Below, piece after piece: positions 36,378-45,223 of a stretch of 64,000 nt of DNA (position 1 is the stretch's first letter; each line of letters begins with the position of its first letter). The DNA comes from UBA4971 sp900019985 (GTDB taxonomy: Bacteria; Bacillota; SHA-98; UBA4971). The translations under genes and the position numbers were made by a program. The stretch is from the NCBI GenBank assembly GCA_050949175.1, contig JBMNFG010000011.1, positions 186,001-250,000 of the forward strand, read 5' to 3'. The notes beneath the pieces are model-generated. The model had not been told where the DNA came from. It did not search any database and saw only the letters and a list, made by a program, of their open reading frames with translations.

Positions 36378-39095
36378 CTAAATCAATAGGCCAATACTTC
36401 GCCTCGGATACAACGTATCGTCTGCAGAAGACTCGTTCTGCGGGTTCTGTCTGCGAGACTTCCTTTTGTAAACTCGCACTACAAGAACGGTCATATCGTC
36501 AGAAGCACGCCCCCCGGAATACTGTAACGCACGGTTAAGGATAAGCTGGGCTATTTCGTCAGGACGCTCTGTTGTGACAGTGGAAATCAGCCTCTCAACC
36601 CAGTCATCAGGTGCATGCACAGGGGCAGCTGAACCGTAAAGTCCTGCTGTAGAGTTTAAAACCCCATCGCTGACCATGACCACAAGGTCACCTGCAGACA
36701 GCTTCTGCCGGGTCTTTCGGATTTCTATCGCGTCAAATATTCCTGCAGGAAGAGATGGGGATTCGATTGTCTTTACGACTCTACCCCGTTTGACAAAACT
36801 CGGAGGTGAACCTACCTTTATGAACTGTATCTCTCCTGTGACCATGTCCATAGTGGCCACATCCAAAGTGGCAAATGATTCTCCGGGTGACCTCAACAGA
36901 AGAATAAGGTTTGCGGTCTTCACTGCAAACTCCTGGTCAAAGCCTGCCTCAAAGAGCCTTTCCAGCATACTTACTGCTGTAGAACTCTCTATTGCGGCCC
37001 CTTTTCCTGTTCCCATACCGTCACTGACAATGAAGACTCCTCGCCCGTCTGCAAGTTCCAGCACTGAATGGGCATCTCCGGATATGTCAGTTCCGAACTT
37101 TGCCGTTACCGCAACTCCGCTCTCAATGCCATAGATCCTTGCTTGAGAAAACATGATCTCGCACGTAGGTTGCCCTGCTCTGTTTCCGCACCTTACCTTG
37201 GAAACCTCAAGCTCCCTGTTGAGAAGCCGGGAAATCAGCGGACCCACCGCGTTCCTACACTCCCTCTCTCCACAGCACGCTGCCTTTTTTACAGTGACAT
37301 CAAGCCTCCCCCTTCTGCTGGCGACGACACTGACCTCTGTAATTCCCAGCCCGAGACGGGAAAGTTCTCGCATGATCCTCTGTTCTGCACTGGTCTCCAG
37401 CTCAACGCAGGCCCAGACATCTTCACCCAGGTTGTGGAGGATTTTAGCTATCCCTTGCAATTGCCCGGAAAACATGTATCGCCCTTCCGCAAGCCTCCTG
37501 GCATAAGCCAGATTGTGTCTGTGGGAACCGGTGGAACTGTTCACTGCGGCCACGAGTCCGGGAACATTAAGACACCTCCAGCTGAGCTGGTCCTTGACTT
37601 CACTAACCTCTACCCGGGACTTTAATTCAGCCAGCGCAACCAGGTTCAGCACATCTCGGAAAGTCCTGTGGAAAGCATCGCCCCAGCAGAAAAGATAAGC
37701 CCTGCACTTGCTGCATACAGATGAGGAAATCTCATGTAACATGTGGGCGATATCTGCTCGTTCCGCCAACTCCGGATCGTACGGGATCTGTCTTAGCATC
37801 GATGAAAGTTCACCGAATACCTTTGAGAAATCCACCAGCTTCTGCGAGAGAAGCTCCTGGACTCTCCTGGCATGCGCCTCCCCGCCCCCTCCAGGTCTCC
37901 TCTGCAAAATCGGCAACAACTTAGCCACTCTTTGTAGACCTCTTCTCGGAACAAGCAGGAACAACAAACCTGACGCACCCAGCTCCGCGGTAAAAAGCAA
38001 CACATTCCTCCTGCCAGATACCTGAAACACAAGGAGTCCCGCCCCCAGCGTAAACCCTATGGAAGATGCAATCTTCCCATAACTACGCATACTGCCCGCC
38101 AAAAGTCCGCCTAGAGCGTATGCGCCAACTATAGGAGGCAGCCCCTGCCCTGACACAGCGCACGCGAACCCGGTTAAAGCCCCCGCTGCAGCTCCAAAAG
38201 GTGCTCCTCCTGAGTAGGCTATGACAGTAGTCGCAACACCGGCAGCTACCGGGCCTAACGAAACACCCTTGATCTCTACACCTGCCAACCCCATGGTGAT
38301 TCCTGCGCAAAGCAATCCGAATGAGGCTGCCTGCTCAGGCCCAAGAGCTCCCCAGTGGGGTAAGGCAGAGAATCCCCTTCCAACTCCGCCCCAGCTGAAA
38401 ATAGCAGCAGCAAGCCCACCTATGGCAGCTTCCAATCCTACTATCGCCACGGAAGGCCGGGATACACCGACGATGTATTGGAGGAATTGAGGCACGATAA
38501 AACCGAATATCATTATACTTACAGGCAACAGAAGAGGTCTTGCCTCTACTCGACGGGAAAACAACCGTGCAAAGAGCACAACAAGGACCAAAGGAGCACC
38601 TGTCCATATCGTGTCAGAACCCAGTGTCAGTCCGTTCATTCCTAAGAAGACGCCAAACATTGTGAGCGGGGCGATAGGGCCTCGACACGCTGCCAGCACT
38701 CCGAGGTAGGCTATGCCAAAGGGAGCACCTGCACCGAAAATATGTGCTCGCCCTAGAAGAGTCCCGATTAAAGCGCAAAACACAGCTGCCGGTGAGAGTG
38801 CATGGATCCAGAAATCCCGGATGCGACCGGCTCTCATCGGTGCAACTCGCTTCCTATCCTTCCTATCCATTGAGCCTCTATCAACTCTGCCTTTTTTAGA
38901 AGTCCTCCTATCGAGTCCATTTCCGTCAAATCCATCAGTCTCAGATCGATAAGCTCCGGGTGTACTTCGGCCGGTCTTACTTTTACCACGCCTATTACCT
39001 GCACCTATTGATGATACCCGTACCCTTTTACCCTGGCCCAGAGAAACACCATATCCGGAACAACGAGAGGTTCTGTGCTTAGCCTCTCTACCCAT
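36378..39095 (-). CDS. spoIIE: Stage II sporulation protein E
   Basis: Forespore-specific PP2C phosphatase that dephosphorylates SpoIIAA and so activates sigma F; also binds FtsZ at the polar septum. 905 residues from the ATG at 39095 (MGREAKHRTSR), preceded by AAGGGGGAG; the reading to 39164 is unlikely. A basic N-terminus (about 100 residues) is followed by about ten membrane helices (to about residue 340), a regulatory domain with several cysteine pairs, and the C-terminal phosphatase (GVFIVSDGMGTGKGAAIES, VVMVSDGVLNST, RASDDMTVLVVRV). Metal-binding Asp residues are all present, so it should be active. The organism should form endospores. Confidence 0.95.
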   Translation of the reverse strand: MGREAKHRTSRCSGYGVSLGQGKRVRVSSIGAGNRRGKSKTGRSTPGAYRSETDGFDGNGLDRRTSKKGRVDRGSMDRKDRKRVAPMRAGRIRDFWIHALSPAAVFCALIGTLLGRAHIFGAGAPFGIAYLGVLAACRGPIAPLTMFGVFLGMNGLTLGSDTIWTGAPLVLVVLFARLFSRRVEARPLLLPVSIMIFGFIVPQFLQYIVGVSRPSVAIVGLEAAIGGLAAAIFSWGGVGRGFSALPHWGALGPEQAASFGLLCAGITMGLAGVEIKGVSLGPVAAGVATTVIAYSGGAPFGAAAGALTGFACAVSGQGLPPIVGAYALGGLLAGSMRSYGKIASSIGFTLGAGLLVFQVSGRRNVLLFTAELGASGLLFLLVPRRGLQRVAKLLPILQRRPGGGGEAHARRVQELLSQKLVDFSKVFGELSSMLRQIPYDPELAERADIAHMLHEISSSVCSKCRAYLFCWGDAFHRTFRDVLNLVALAELKSRVEVSEVKDQLSWRCLNVPGLVAAVNSSTGSHRHNLAYARRLAEGRYMFSGQLQGIAKILHNLGEDVWACVELETSAEQRIMRELSRLGLGITEVSVVASRRGRLDVTVKKAACCGERECRNAVGPLISRLLNRELEVSKVRCGNRAGQPTCEIMFSQARIYGIESGVAVTAKFGTDISGDAHSVLELADGRGVFIVSDGMGTGKGAAIESSTAVSMLERLFEAGFDQEFAVKTANLILLLRSPGESFATLDVATMDMVTGEIQFIKVGSPPSFVKRGRVVKTIESPSLPAGIFDAIEIRKTRQKLSAGDLVVMVSDGVLNSTAGLYGSAAPVHAPDDWVERLISTVTTERPDEIAQLILNRALQYSGGRASDDMTVLVVRVYKRKSRRQNPQNESSADDTLYPRRSIGLLI

Positions 39096-39476
39096 CCCCG
39101 GCTCCCCCTTTTCTTGCCCGCAGTGGGTTGTCCCACAGTTGACTGACTGTTGCGATACTACCACAGGGGGTTGGGAGGAACCTGACGGAAATTGTACTCA
39201 TCGCCACAAAATCTTGCGGCATGCCTTTCTCGAAATCTCCAAAAGTCAGCCCCGCATTCAAAGAGTACCCATGAACATCGTCTTGCTTCTTAATCCTTTG
39301 CTAGCTGGTTTTCAGTGGTTTTGTTCGGAGGATCAGCCGAGCAGAAATCACAGGTTAAGGAGGAATGCGGCATGTTGGCAACTCGGTAGGGGATGATGAC
39401 ACATCAGTAAGGCATTTGACTATTCTCGCCACATAAAAACCTCGTCCCCGGTTTCATGCAACGTTTAGCAAGAGTA
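39096..39476. other. Gene-free region upstream of spoIIE
   Basis: About 380 bp divergent region between spoIIE and lysE. AAGGAGG at 39357-39363 is followed by very short frames only (24 codons or fewer). No sigma-factor boxes could be assigned with confidence and no known RNA element was recognised. Confidence 0.4.
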
Positions 39477-39562
39477 TTGACTTGGTCTTTGTATGAGTAT
39501 GAACACGGACAGCGGAGCAGATACAAGGATTGACTTGCTCTTTGTAAGAGTATGAACCGCAC
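39477..39562 (+). repeat. Direct repeat with -35-like motif, two copies, 52-bp period
   Basis: ATTGACTTGGTCTTTGTATG at 39477 and ATTGACTTGCTCTTTGTAAG at 39529, each continuing AGTATGAAC. Each copy carries a TTGACT box and lies 120-200 bp before the LysE gene. They may be duplicated promoters or just another intergenic repeat. Confidence 0.6.
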
Positions 39563-39682
39563 AGGTGAGCAGGTCCTTTGCAAGACCCACGCACATCCAC
39601 GCACATCTATGAATGGACGCAAGCAGAATCTGAGTGTATACTAATGAGACTGAGTACTCGGCAGATGAGGAGATACTGTAAA

Positions 39683-40294
39683 ATGCCTGATATGTTTGCA
39701 TGTCTGTCATACGTATTTATCATGACCATCACCCCAGGTCCGAACAACATGGTATGCCTGGTAAACGCCACAAAATTCGGTTTCAGAAGAACGCTTCCCT
39801 TCCTTTCCGGGCTTGCTGTGGGAGTCATCGTAATAATGATCGGATCCAGTTATCTGAACCTCTCTCTGTCCAGATTCATCCCGAGTTTTAGGCCTATAGC
39901 TGAGGTTTTCGGCGGATTGTACATGACGTACCTTGCAGTGCGCATCTTAAGAAGCGAAGGGGTCACAGCTGATGCAGACACCGGTAGTGCAACTTTCGCT
40001 ATGGGTTTCGGTATGCAGTTTATCAATGCCAAACTGATACTTTATGCCTTGACAGTGACTGCCAACTTTGTTACCCCTTACTATCAGTCGTTTATAGCTA
40101 TAGTTCTCATCTGTACATTCCTGGGATGCGTTTCCGCTATGATGGCTTCCTGTTGGGCTCTGTTCGGAACTGCAATCCAACACTTCTTCGGGAAGTACAG
40201 GAAGATAGTTAACACAGGCATGGCATTACTTCTTCTTTACGCAGCGCTCTCCATATCAGGGCTGCTTACTCGCATTGGGCTTCTAACGAAATGA
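39683..40294 (+). CDS. LysE/RhtB family amino acid exporter
   Basis: 203 residues from the ATG at 39683 (MPDMFACLSYVFIMTITPGP), 10 nt after GAGGAG. Six transmembrane helices, and the family motif TPGPNNMVCLVNATKFGFR near the N-terminus, identify a LysE-type exporter. The upstream in-frame reading to 39578 is not preceded by a ribosome site. The substrate (a basic amino acid, homoserine or threonine) cannot be told from sequence. Convergent with the ABC operon that follows. Confidence 0.88.
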   Translation: MPDMFACLSYVFIMTITPGPNNMVCLVNATKFGFRRTLPFLSGLAVGVIVIMIGSSYLNLSLSRFIPSFRPIAEVFGGLYMTYLAVRILRSEGVTADADTGSATFAMGFGMQFINAKLILYALTVTANFVTPYYQSFIAIVLICTFLGCVSAMMASCWALFGTAIQHFFGKYRKIVNTGMALLLLYAALSISGLLTRIGLLTK

Positions 40295-40330
40295 TGGATG
40301 CGATAAACCTCAGAATCCCAAATCCCGGGA

Positions 40331-41527
40331 TCACTCGTATCTCAGAGCTTCAATAGGATCCAGGTTCGCTGCCTTATACGCAGGATAGACTCCAAATACG
40401 ACTCCAGAGAAAGAAGCGGAGATAACCGCGACAGCAATGGAGAACAATGATACATATGTAGGCCATTTAGCTATCTTGGCGATCAAGGCAGCCAGCGCCC
40501 ATCCAAGCAGAATTCCTATCGCTCCACCGACCAGGCAAAGGGATATGGCCTCAAACAGAAACTGTTTTAAGATATCGCCTTTCTTGGCACCGACAGCTTT
40601 CCTTATCCCCACCTCGCGGGTGCGTTCAGTAACTGACACCAGCATGATATTCATAACGCCTATCCCACCAACAAGCAGGGAGATGCCGCCTATGCCTCCA
40701 AGAATCACAGTAAATATCCGCGCGACGGTCTCTGTGACCTCCAGAATAGAAGCACTGCTTATGACACTGAAAGAAGCATCCTTACCATGACGTTGGGCAA
40801 GGACTCTTTTGATCTGGTCCATGGCCTCTCTCACTTGGCTCGTGTCGCGGGCTTCGCAATATATGAAAGCTACTTCGTCACTGCCTGTCATGCGCTTAGA
40901 ATGAGTAATCGGCAGGTAGACAGACATGTCAGAAGGATTCTCCCCAAAGATGGTCCTGCCTTCCTCCTTCATGACTCCTATTACAGAAAAACTCTGCCCG
41001 TTTACCTTGACCTTTTCGCCTATTGCACCGGATTCGCCGAAAAACTTATTCGCCAGGCTTCCGCCGAGGATCACCACAGGACGCTGGATCCTAACATCAA
41101 GTTCTTGGAGGAATCTGCCCTCCTTCAGGCGCCCTTGATACATGGTAGAGAGTCCTTCGTCTGTAAAAGTAGCACTTGTGTTGTATCTGTCCGTGCCGTA
41201 TTTCACTGTGACCATTCCCACACGTTGCACACTTACACCGGCAACAGCAGGACACCATTTACGTATCGCCTCGGCATCTTCATACGTCAGTGATTTCCTA
41301 CGCGCTCCTGAGATTGCCTCTGCAGTATAGTCGGGCTGTACAAAAATAAGATCGGAGCCGAGCCCGGCCAGCTCCATACTGACCAGCTTTCTCCCGCCTT
41401 CGCCTATGGACATCATGGCGATGACAGATGCAATCCCGATCACTATACCGAGAAGGGTAAGGGCCGACCGCAGCTTGTTCGTTCTCAAGCTGGCGAGGGC
41501 AAGTCTCATGCATTCAAAGAATGTCAA
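40331..41527 (-). CDS. ABC transporter permease, MacB/YknZ type
   Basis: 398 residues with the MacB-PCD/FtsX plan. One N-terminal helix (SALTLLGIVIGIASVIAMMSIGEGG) is followed by a large extracytoplasmic domain (residues about 45-270) and three C-terminal helices (VILGGIGGISLLVGGIGVMN, FEAISLCLVGGAIGILLGWA, IAVAVISASFSGVVFGVYPAYKAA in part). The motif RTREVGIRKAVGAKK is typical. The start overlaps the ATPase gene by 4 nt. Third gene of an adaptor-ATPase-permease operon; in Gram-positives such systems (YknXYZ) export toxic peptides. Confidence 0.92.
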   Translation of the reverse strand: MTFFECMRLALASLRTNKLRSALTLLGIVIGIASVIAMMSIGEGGRKLVSMELAGLGSDLIFVQPDYTAEAISGARRKSLTYEDAEAIRKWCPAVAGVSVQRVGMVTVKYGTDRYNTSATFTDEGLSTMYQGRLKEGRFLQELDVRIQRPVVILGGSLANKFFGESGAIGEKVKVNGQSFSVIGVMKEEGRTIFGENPSDMSVYLPITHSKRMTGSDEVAFIYCEARDTSQVREAMDQIKRVLAQRHGKDASFSVISSASILEVTETVARIFTVILGGIGGISLLVGGIGVMNIMLVSVTERTREVGIRKAVGAKKGDILKQFLFEAISLCLVGGAIGILLGWALAALIAKIAKWPTYVSLFSIAVAVISASFSGVVFGVYPAYKAANLDPIEALRYE

Positions 41528-42252
41528 CTCGCGCCCCCCTTCCCTTCTTCCGCTCCTGCAGGTCTCTCAAGGATATCTGATCCATTTCCCTCTCTGACGA
41601 TCAGTCCGTCCCTTATCTCAACAAACCGATCTGCCATAGCCGCTATCTCAGGGTTGTGAGTGACGAGTATTATGGTTATTCCCTGTTCATGGAGCTCCCT
41701 AAGAATCCTCATAACCTCAAGGCCGGACTTGGTGTCAAGGTTTCCTGTGGGTTCGTCCGCCAGTATGATAGCAGGCTCTGTCACCAAGGCCCTGGCAATC
41801 GCCACCCTCTGTGCCTGGCCGCCTGAAAGCTCATTGGGCCTGTGGTGCGCCCTGTCAGCCAGTCCTACCTTCTCAAGAGCGCTTAAAGCCCGCTTTCTGC
41901 GGACAGAACCTTGAACACCGGAGTACACAAGGGGGAGCTCAACGTTTTCCAGAGCTGTAGCACGGGGCAGGAGGTTGAAGGTTTGAAACACAAACCCGAT
42001 CTTCTTATTTCGAATCTCAGCCAGCTCATCATCGGACAGTGTGCTTACCTCTCTCCCGTCGAGAGAGTAAGTACCGCTCGTAGGCCTGTCAAGGCACCCG
42101 AGGATATTCATTAGCGTTGACTTACCTGACCCTGAAGGCCCTATGATAGCCACTGACTCACCGCGCTCTACCTTGAGGGATACCCCCCTTAGAGCGGCCA
42201 CCTGGATTGCGCCGGTATCATAAACCTTCTCTATATCCTTTGCATTAATCAT
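41524..42252 (-). CDS. ABC transporter ATP-binding protein, MacB/LolD type
   Basis: 242 residues. Walker A GPSGSGKST, Q-loop FQTFNLLPR, signature ELSGGQAQRVAIARAL, Walker B ILADEPTGNLD and the H-loop VTHNPE are all intact. It powers the permease encoded directly downstream (4-nt overlap). The HlyD-type adaptor gene ends 35 bp upstream, where AAGGTGAC serves as ribosome site. Confidence 0.95.
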   Translation of the reverse strand: MINAKDIEKVYDTGAIQVAALRGVSLKVERGESVAIIGPSGSGKSTLMNILGCLDRPTSGTYSLDGREVSTLSDDELAEIRNKKIGFVFQTFNLLPRATALENVELPLVYSGVQGSVRRKRALSALEKVGLADRAHHRPNELSGGQAQRVAIARALVTEPAIILADEPTGNLDTKSGLEVMRILRELHEQGITIILVTHNPEIAAMADRFVEIRDGLIVREGNGSDILERPAGAEEGKGGAS

Positions 42253-42286
42253 ATAGTGTCACCTTGGTTCATCGTAGTCAGTCACC

Positions 42287-43720
42287 TTAGTTGTGCGTAC
42301 TTAACCGCACCTGTTTGCCGTCCTCAAGCTGTCGTAAGGCATTGTAGTCACCGATTATCACCTGGTCGCCGATGTCGATCCCTTCGAGGATCTCCGCATC
42401 TATCGCATCTGTACGCCCGATAACCACCTTGATTCGGCGAGCCTTGGAGTCTTCTTCATCCACCACAAAAATCGCGTCTTCCCCGTCTTTCCCGACAATG
42501 GCTTGGATCGGAACCACCAGAGCATTCTCGTTAGAGTATGTAATAATCTCCACATCTGCGCTCATCCCGGAGCGGAGGTCATTTCCCGGATCATCGACAT
42601 CTATCAAGACATGGAACCCGGGTGTAATCCCGTCGTGCACTGCCTGAGGAGCAATCTCTGACACCACGCCGAAGAATGTCTCACCCCACATGGCATCTGT
42701 AGAGAAGGTTACACGTTGCCCCACTTTCACCCTGGCAATGTCTGTTTCATCTACCTTTGCCCTCACCCTCATGCCGTCGGAAGCCGAGATTACAACAAGG
42801 GGCATTCCTTCTGTAACGACTGCGCCTTCCTTTACGGAAACAGCGGTGACTACACCGTTCTCGCTCGAGGTTACCGTAGCCTTGGCAAGGGCCGATTCAG
42901 CCAACCTGAGTGCGGTATTGGCCTGGGTAAGCCGGGCCTTCACCGCTTCTCTGCTCTTTTCCTTCAAAACCTCTTGTTCCTTGGCAATGGCCAATGCCAT
43001 CTCAGCTTCTCTTACCTGGGCCTCTGCAAGCTCCACCTGCTCTCTGGAAGGCTGCTCAAGAAGAGCCTCATACTGCTTCTTCGCTGCCTGGTGCTGGGCC
43101 TTAGCACTCTCAACCCTTGCCCGCGCATCTTCCAAGGCAGCCTTGGTCACTGCCCCTTCCTCGTAGAGAGCCTCCATTGCCTCGAGTTGGCGGATTCCCT
43201 CGTTCAGTGCGATTTCCGCTTGAGCCACCTGGGCTTCTGCCTGGGCAATCTGGGCTTCAGACGGACCCTTGAGGAGATCCTGAAGCTTCATTTTTGCCGC
43301 CTGCAGCTGGGTCTCAGCCTGCTGGACAGCGAGGGTTTTACCTGATTCGCCCGCCAGCTGCGACTCGACCTGCGCAAGTTCCGCTTCCATTGCCACAACT
43401 TGCGCTCTAGCCTGCTGCACCTGGGCTTCAAGGTCCTGTGTCTCAAATCTTACCAGCCGCTGGCCGGCTTTGACCGTATCCCCTTCCCGCACATAGACCT
43501 CTCGTACCCTTCCCGTAATCCCTGCCCTGACCTCTACTGTCCTGGCAGGCTCGATTACTCCTTGTGCTGACACAGCCACATTAAAAGGGCGCGGCTCGAC
43601 TTTGATACTGTCTACTGTAATGACATCCTTATCGCCGCCAAGCCTCTTTCCTGCAACAATTGTCGCCAGGCATATTAAAACAAGCCCTATTATTACTATG
43701 GGAAGCCTTCGTCTTACCAA
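42287..43720 (-). CDS. Efflux adaptor (HlyD/MacA-type membrane fusion protein)
   Basis: 477 residues. An N-terminal membrane anchor (PIVIIGLVLICLATIVAG) is followed by a barrel-sandwich half (VSAQGVIEPARTVEVRAGITG) and an unusually long alpha-hairpin coiled coil rich in Ala, Gln and Glu (about residues 95-290, with EAQVAQAEIALNEG-type heptads). The second lipoyl half (VTSSENGVVTAVSVKEGAVV) and a beta-barrel (KVGQRVTFSTDAMWGETFFG) complete it. The start is TTG at 43720 after AAAGGGGT. It leads the tripartite-like ABC export operon. No outer-membrane TolC partner is present, as expected for a Gram-positive YknX-like protein. Confidence 0.9.
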   Translation of the reverse strand: MVRRRLPIVIIGLVLICLATIVAGKRLGGDKDVITVDSIKVEPRPFNVAVSAQGVIEPARTVEVRAGITGRVREVYVREGDTVKAGQRLVRFETQDLEAQVQQARAQVVAMEAELAQVESQLAGESGKTLAVQQAETQLQAAKMKLQDLLKGPSEAQIAQAEAQVAQAEIALNEGIRQLEAMEALYEEGAVTKAALEDARARVESAKAQHQAAKKQYEALLEQPSREQVELAEAQVREAEMALAIAKEQEVLKEKSREAVKARLTQANTALRLAESALAKATVTSSENGVVTAVSVKEGAVVTEGMPLVVISASDGMRVRAKVDETDIARVKVGQRVTFSTDAMWGETFFGVVSEIAPQAVHDGITPGFHVLIDVDDPGNDLRSGMSADVEIITYSNENALVVPIQAIVGKDGEDAIFVVDEEDSKARRIKVVIGRTDAIDAEILEGIDIGDQVIIGDYNALRQLEDGKQVRLSTHN

Positions 43721-43864
43721 TGGAAGTGACCCCTTTCCCTTGCCATATCCTGTAGCACTTCAACTCATTACTCATTCTAATACTTTTTCTAGACTTTGTC
43801 CTATTCCACGCACACTCCGGTTTACCTTTTTTCCTTCGCTGAAGGTTTCAGAATGCCCTAAACG

Positions 43865-44079
43865 GCGTCGGTCTCTCTACAGGGCACCGGTCTTTCCATA
43901 CAGGGCATAGATTTTTCCCTACACCGCGTAGATATCTCCCTACAAGGCATCGGCCTTTCATTACAAGGCATCGGCATCTCCTGAAAATGCATCGGTCCCT
44001 CCTTACACAGCATTGGTCTATCCGTACAAAGCATCGGTATCTCCCTACAGAGCATCGGTCTCTCCTCACACAGCGCCGG
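43865..44079. repeat. 21-bp tandem array, about 10 units
   Basis: Unit GCATCGGTATCTCCCTACAG+A (21 bp). Nine units are exactly 21 bp, the first is 19 bp and the last is cut after GCGCCGG. It lies between the divergent HlyD-type and Yip1 genes. Frames stay open on both strands because 21 is a multiple of three. Confidence 0.92.
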
Positions 44080-44246
44080 CCTCACGGATCAGGCACCTAA
44101 ATACCAGGCGGGCGGCGTCCAAGCAAGATGAGAGGATTGGCCCGTCTACCTTTCAAGTTACGCTGAACATCAGAGGAAAACCCTGGTTCGCGATGAATAT
44201 ATATGAAACAGTCTTTCTTACCGTAGAAAAGGAGTTGACCTTTATC

Positions 44247-44945
44247 ATGTCTCATTCAAACTCATCTCGTAAAAAGAGCCTCATTTCCCGTGCGGTAGGT
44301 GTGCTTGCAGACCCCGGCCCTACCTTTGAAGATATAGTCAAAAGCCCGGACTATGTGGCGCCTGTCATATTCATTCTCCTTGCAGGAGTGCTAACGTTAG
44401 TAACCACGATTCACACACTTAGAAGCATGCCCGAATTGTTTCCCTCAGACATCCCCATGCCTGCCCAGTCCATTACAATAGGGATTTCCTTGGTGACCTT
44501 TGTCATAGGGCAGATATTCATATGGCTTTTGCGGGCATTGGTATTCACGGGAATAGGAGCGATGATAGGATCAAAGGCAGATTATCGAAAGAGCCTTGCT
44601 GTCTCAGGTTACTTAAACATAACCCTTGTGATCTCCGGGATAATAACTGCAATCGCCATTGCCACCACAGGACAGCCTGTCGTCCTCGGACTGGGAATGA
44701 CGCTGTCGCCTCAGGATTTAGCTACTGTGAAGGGAGTTATCTTATCAAACATAAATGTGTATACCCTCATTTATATTGTCCTAAGCTCTGTCGCACTGGC
44801 AAAGTTATGGGACGTGAAAGTATCTAAAGCAGCTTTGATTACAATAATAATGTGGATCATAGTTGTAGCTGCTTCAGCCGGTACCGCACATCTAAGCTCT
44901 CAACTGACTCAGTTCCAGGTAGACATGGGCGTAAGCCCGAATTAA
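44247..44945 (+). CDS. Yip1-family membrane protein
   Basis: 232 residues from the ATG at 44247 (MSHSNSSRKKSLISRAVGVL), 12 nt after AAAAGGAG. The N-terminal amphipathic part (VLADPGPTFEDIVKSPDYVAP) is the usual lead-in of bacterial Yip1-domain proteins ('P..F..I...P....P'). Five membrane helices follow (VIFILLAGVLTLVTTIH to ITIIMWIIVVAASAGTAHL). The function of bacterial Yip1 proteins is not established. The upstream open frame from 44013 runs through the 21-bp array and is not taken as coding. Confidence 0.8.
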   Translation: MSHSNSSRKKSLISRAVGVLADPGPTFEDIVKSPDYVAPVIFILLAGVLTLVTTIHTLRSMPELFPSDIPMPAQSITIGISLVTFVIGQIFIWLLRALVFTGIGAMIGSKADYRKSLAVSGYLNITLVISGIITAIAIATTGQPVVLGLGMTLSPQDLATVKGVILSNINVYTLIYIVLSSVALAKLWDVKVSKAALITIIMWIIVVAASAGTAHLSSQLTQFQVDMGVSPN

Positions 44946-44949
44946 CCGG

Positions 44950-44979
44950 GCTGCTGCAGGCATCACAACCTGCAGCAGC
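44950..44979 (+). terminator. Hairpin after the Yip1 gene
   Basis: Perfect 11-bp stem GCTGCTGCAGG/CCTGCAGCAGC with an 8-nt loop, 5 bp after the stop codon. No clear T-run follows (TTAATG), so termination strength is uncertain. Confidence 0.6.
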
Positions 44980-44992
44980 TTAATGAAAGAAC

Positions 44993-45062
44993 AGGTTTTC
45001 TGAAGATGCTTTTCTGAATGTGCTTTTCTGAATGCGCTTCTCTGAATATGGTTTTCCAAAAA
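44993..45062. repeat. 14-bp tandem array, 5 units
   Basis: Unit TGCTTTTCTGAATG (45007-45020 and 45021-45034 are identical); flanking units are AGGTTTTCTGAAGA, CGCTTCTCTGAATA and TGGTTTTCCAAAAA. It lies downstream of the Yip1 gene, just past its hairpin. Confidence 0.88.
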
Positions 45063-45151
45063 TGCTTTGTTTGCAAAAACATCCACAGGAAGGAAAGCTA
45101 TACGAATAAGCTGTACAAACACAATAATAGTTAGAACTCATTCACCTTGGG

Positions 45152-45223
45152 CTACTCTATTAGTCACTCTATTAGCTACTCTATTAGTTACTCTATTAGC
45201 TACTCTATTAGCTACTCTGTTAC
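45152..45223 (-). repeat. 12-bp tandem array, 6 units, anchored on the adeC stop codon
   Basis: Read on the minus strand the last three sense codons and stop of adeC (GTA ACA GAG TAG) form the first unit. Five more copies of CTAATAGAG+stop follow. The stop position reads TAG, TAG, TAA, TAG, TGA, TAG in order, so every copy ends in a stop codon although all three kinds occur. The only differences among the five downstream copies are at this codon. Confidence 0.95.

Noticed and set aside
43858..44085. Cys/Arg-rich peptides from the 21-bp array
   Set aside because: Two overlapping minus-strand frames are both open, which marks a repeat artefact.
44013..44246. N-terminal extension of the Yip1-like protein
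   Set aside because: It would read through the 21-bp array; the ATG at 44247 with AAAAGGAG upstream gives the normal family N-terminus.
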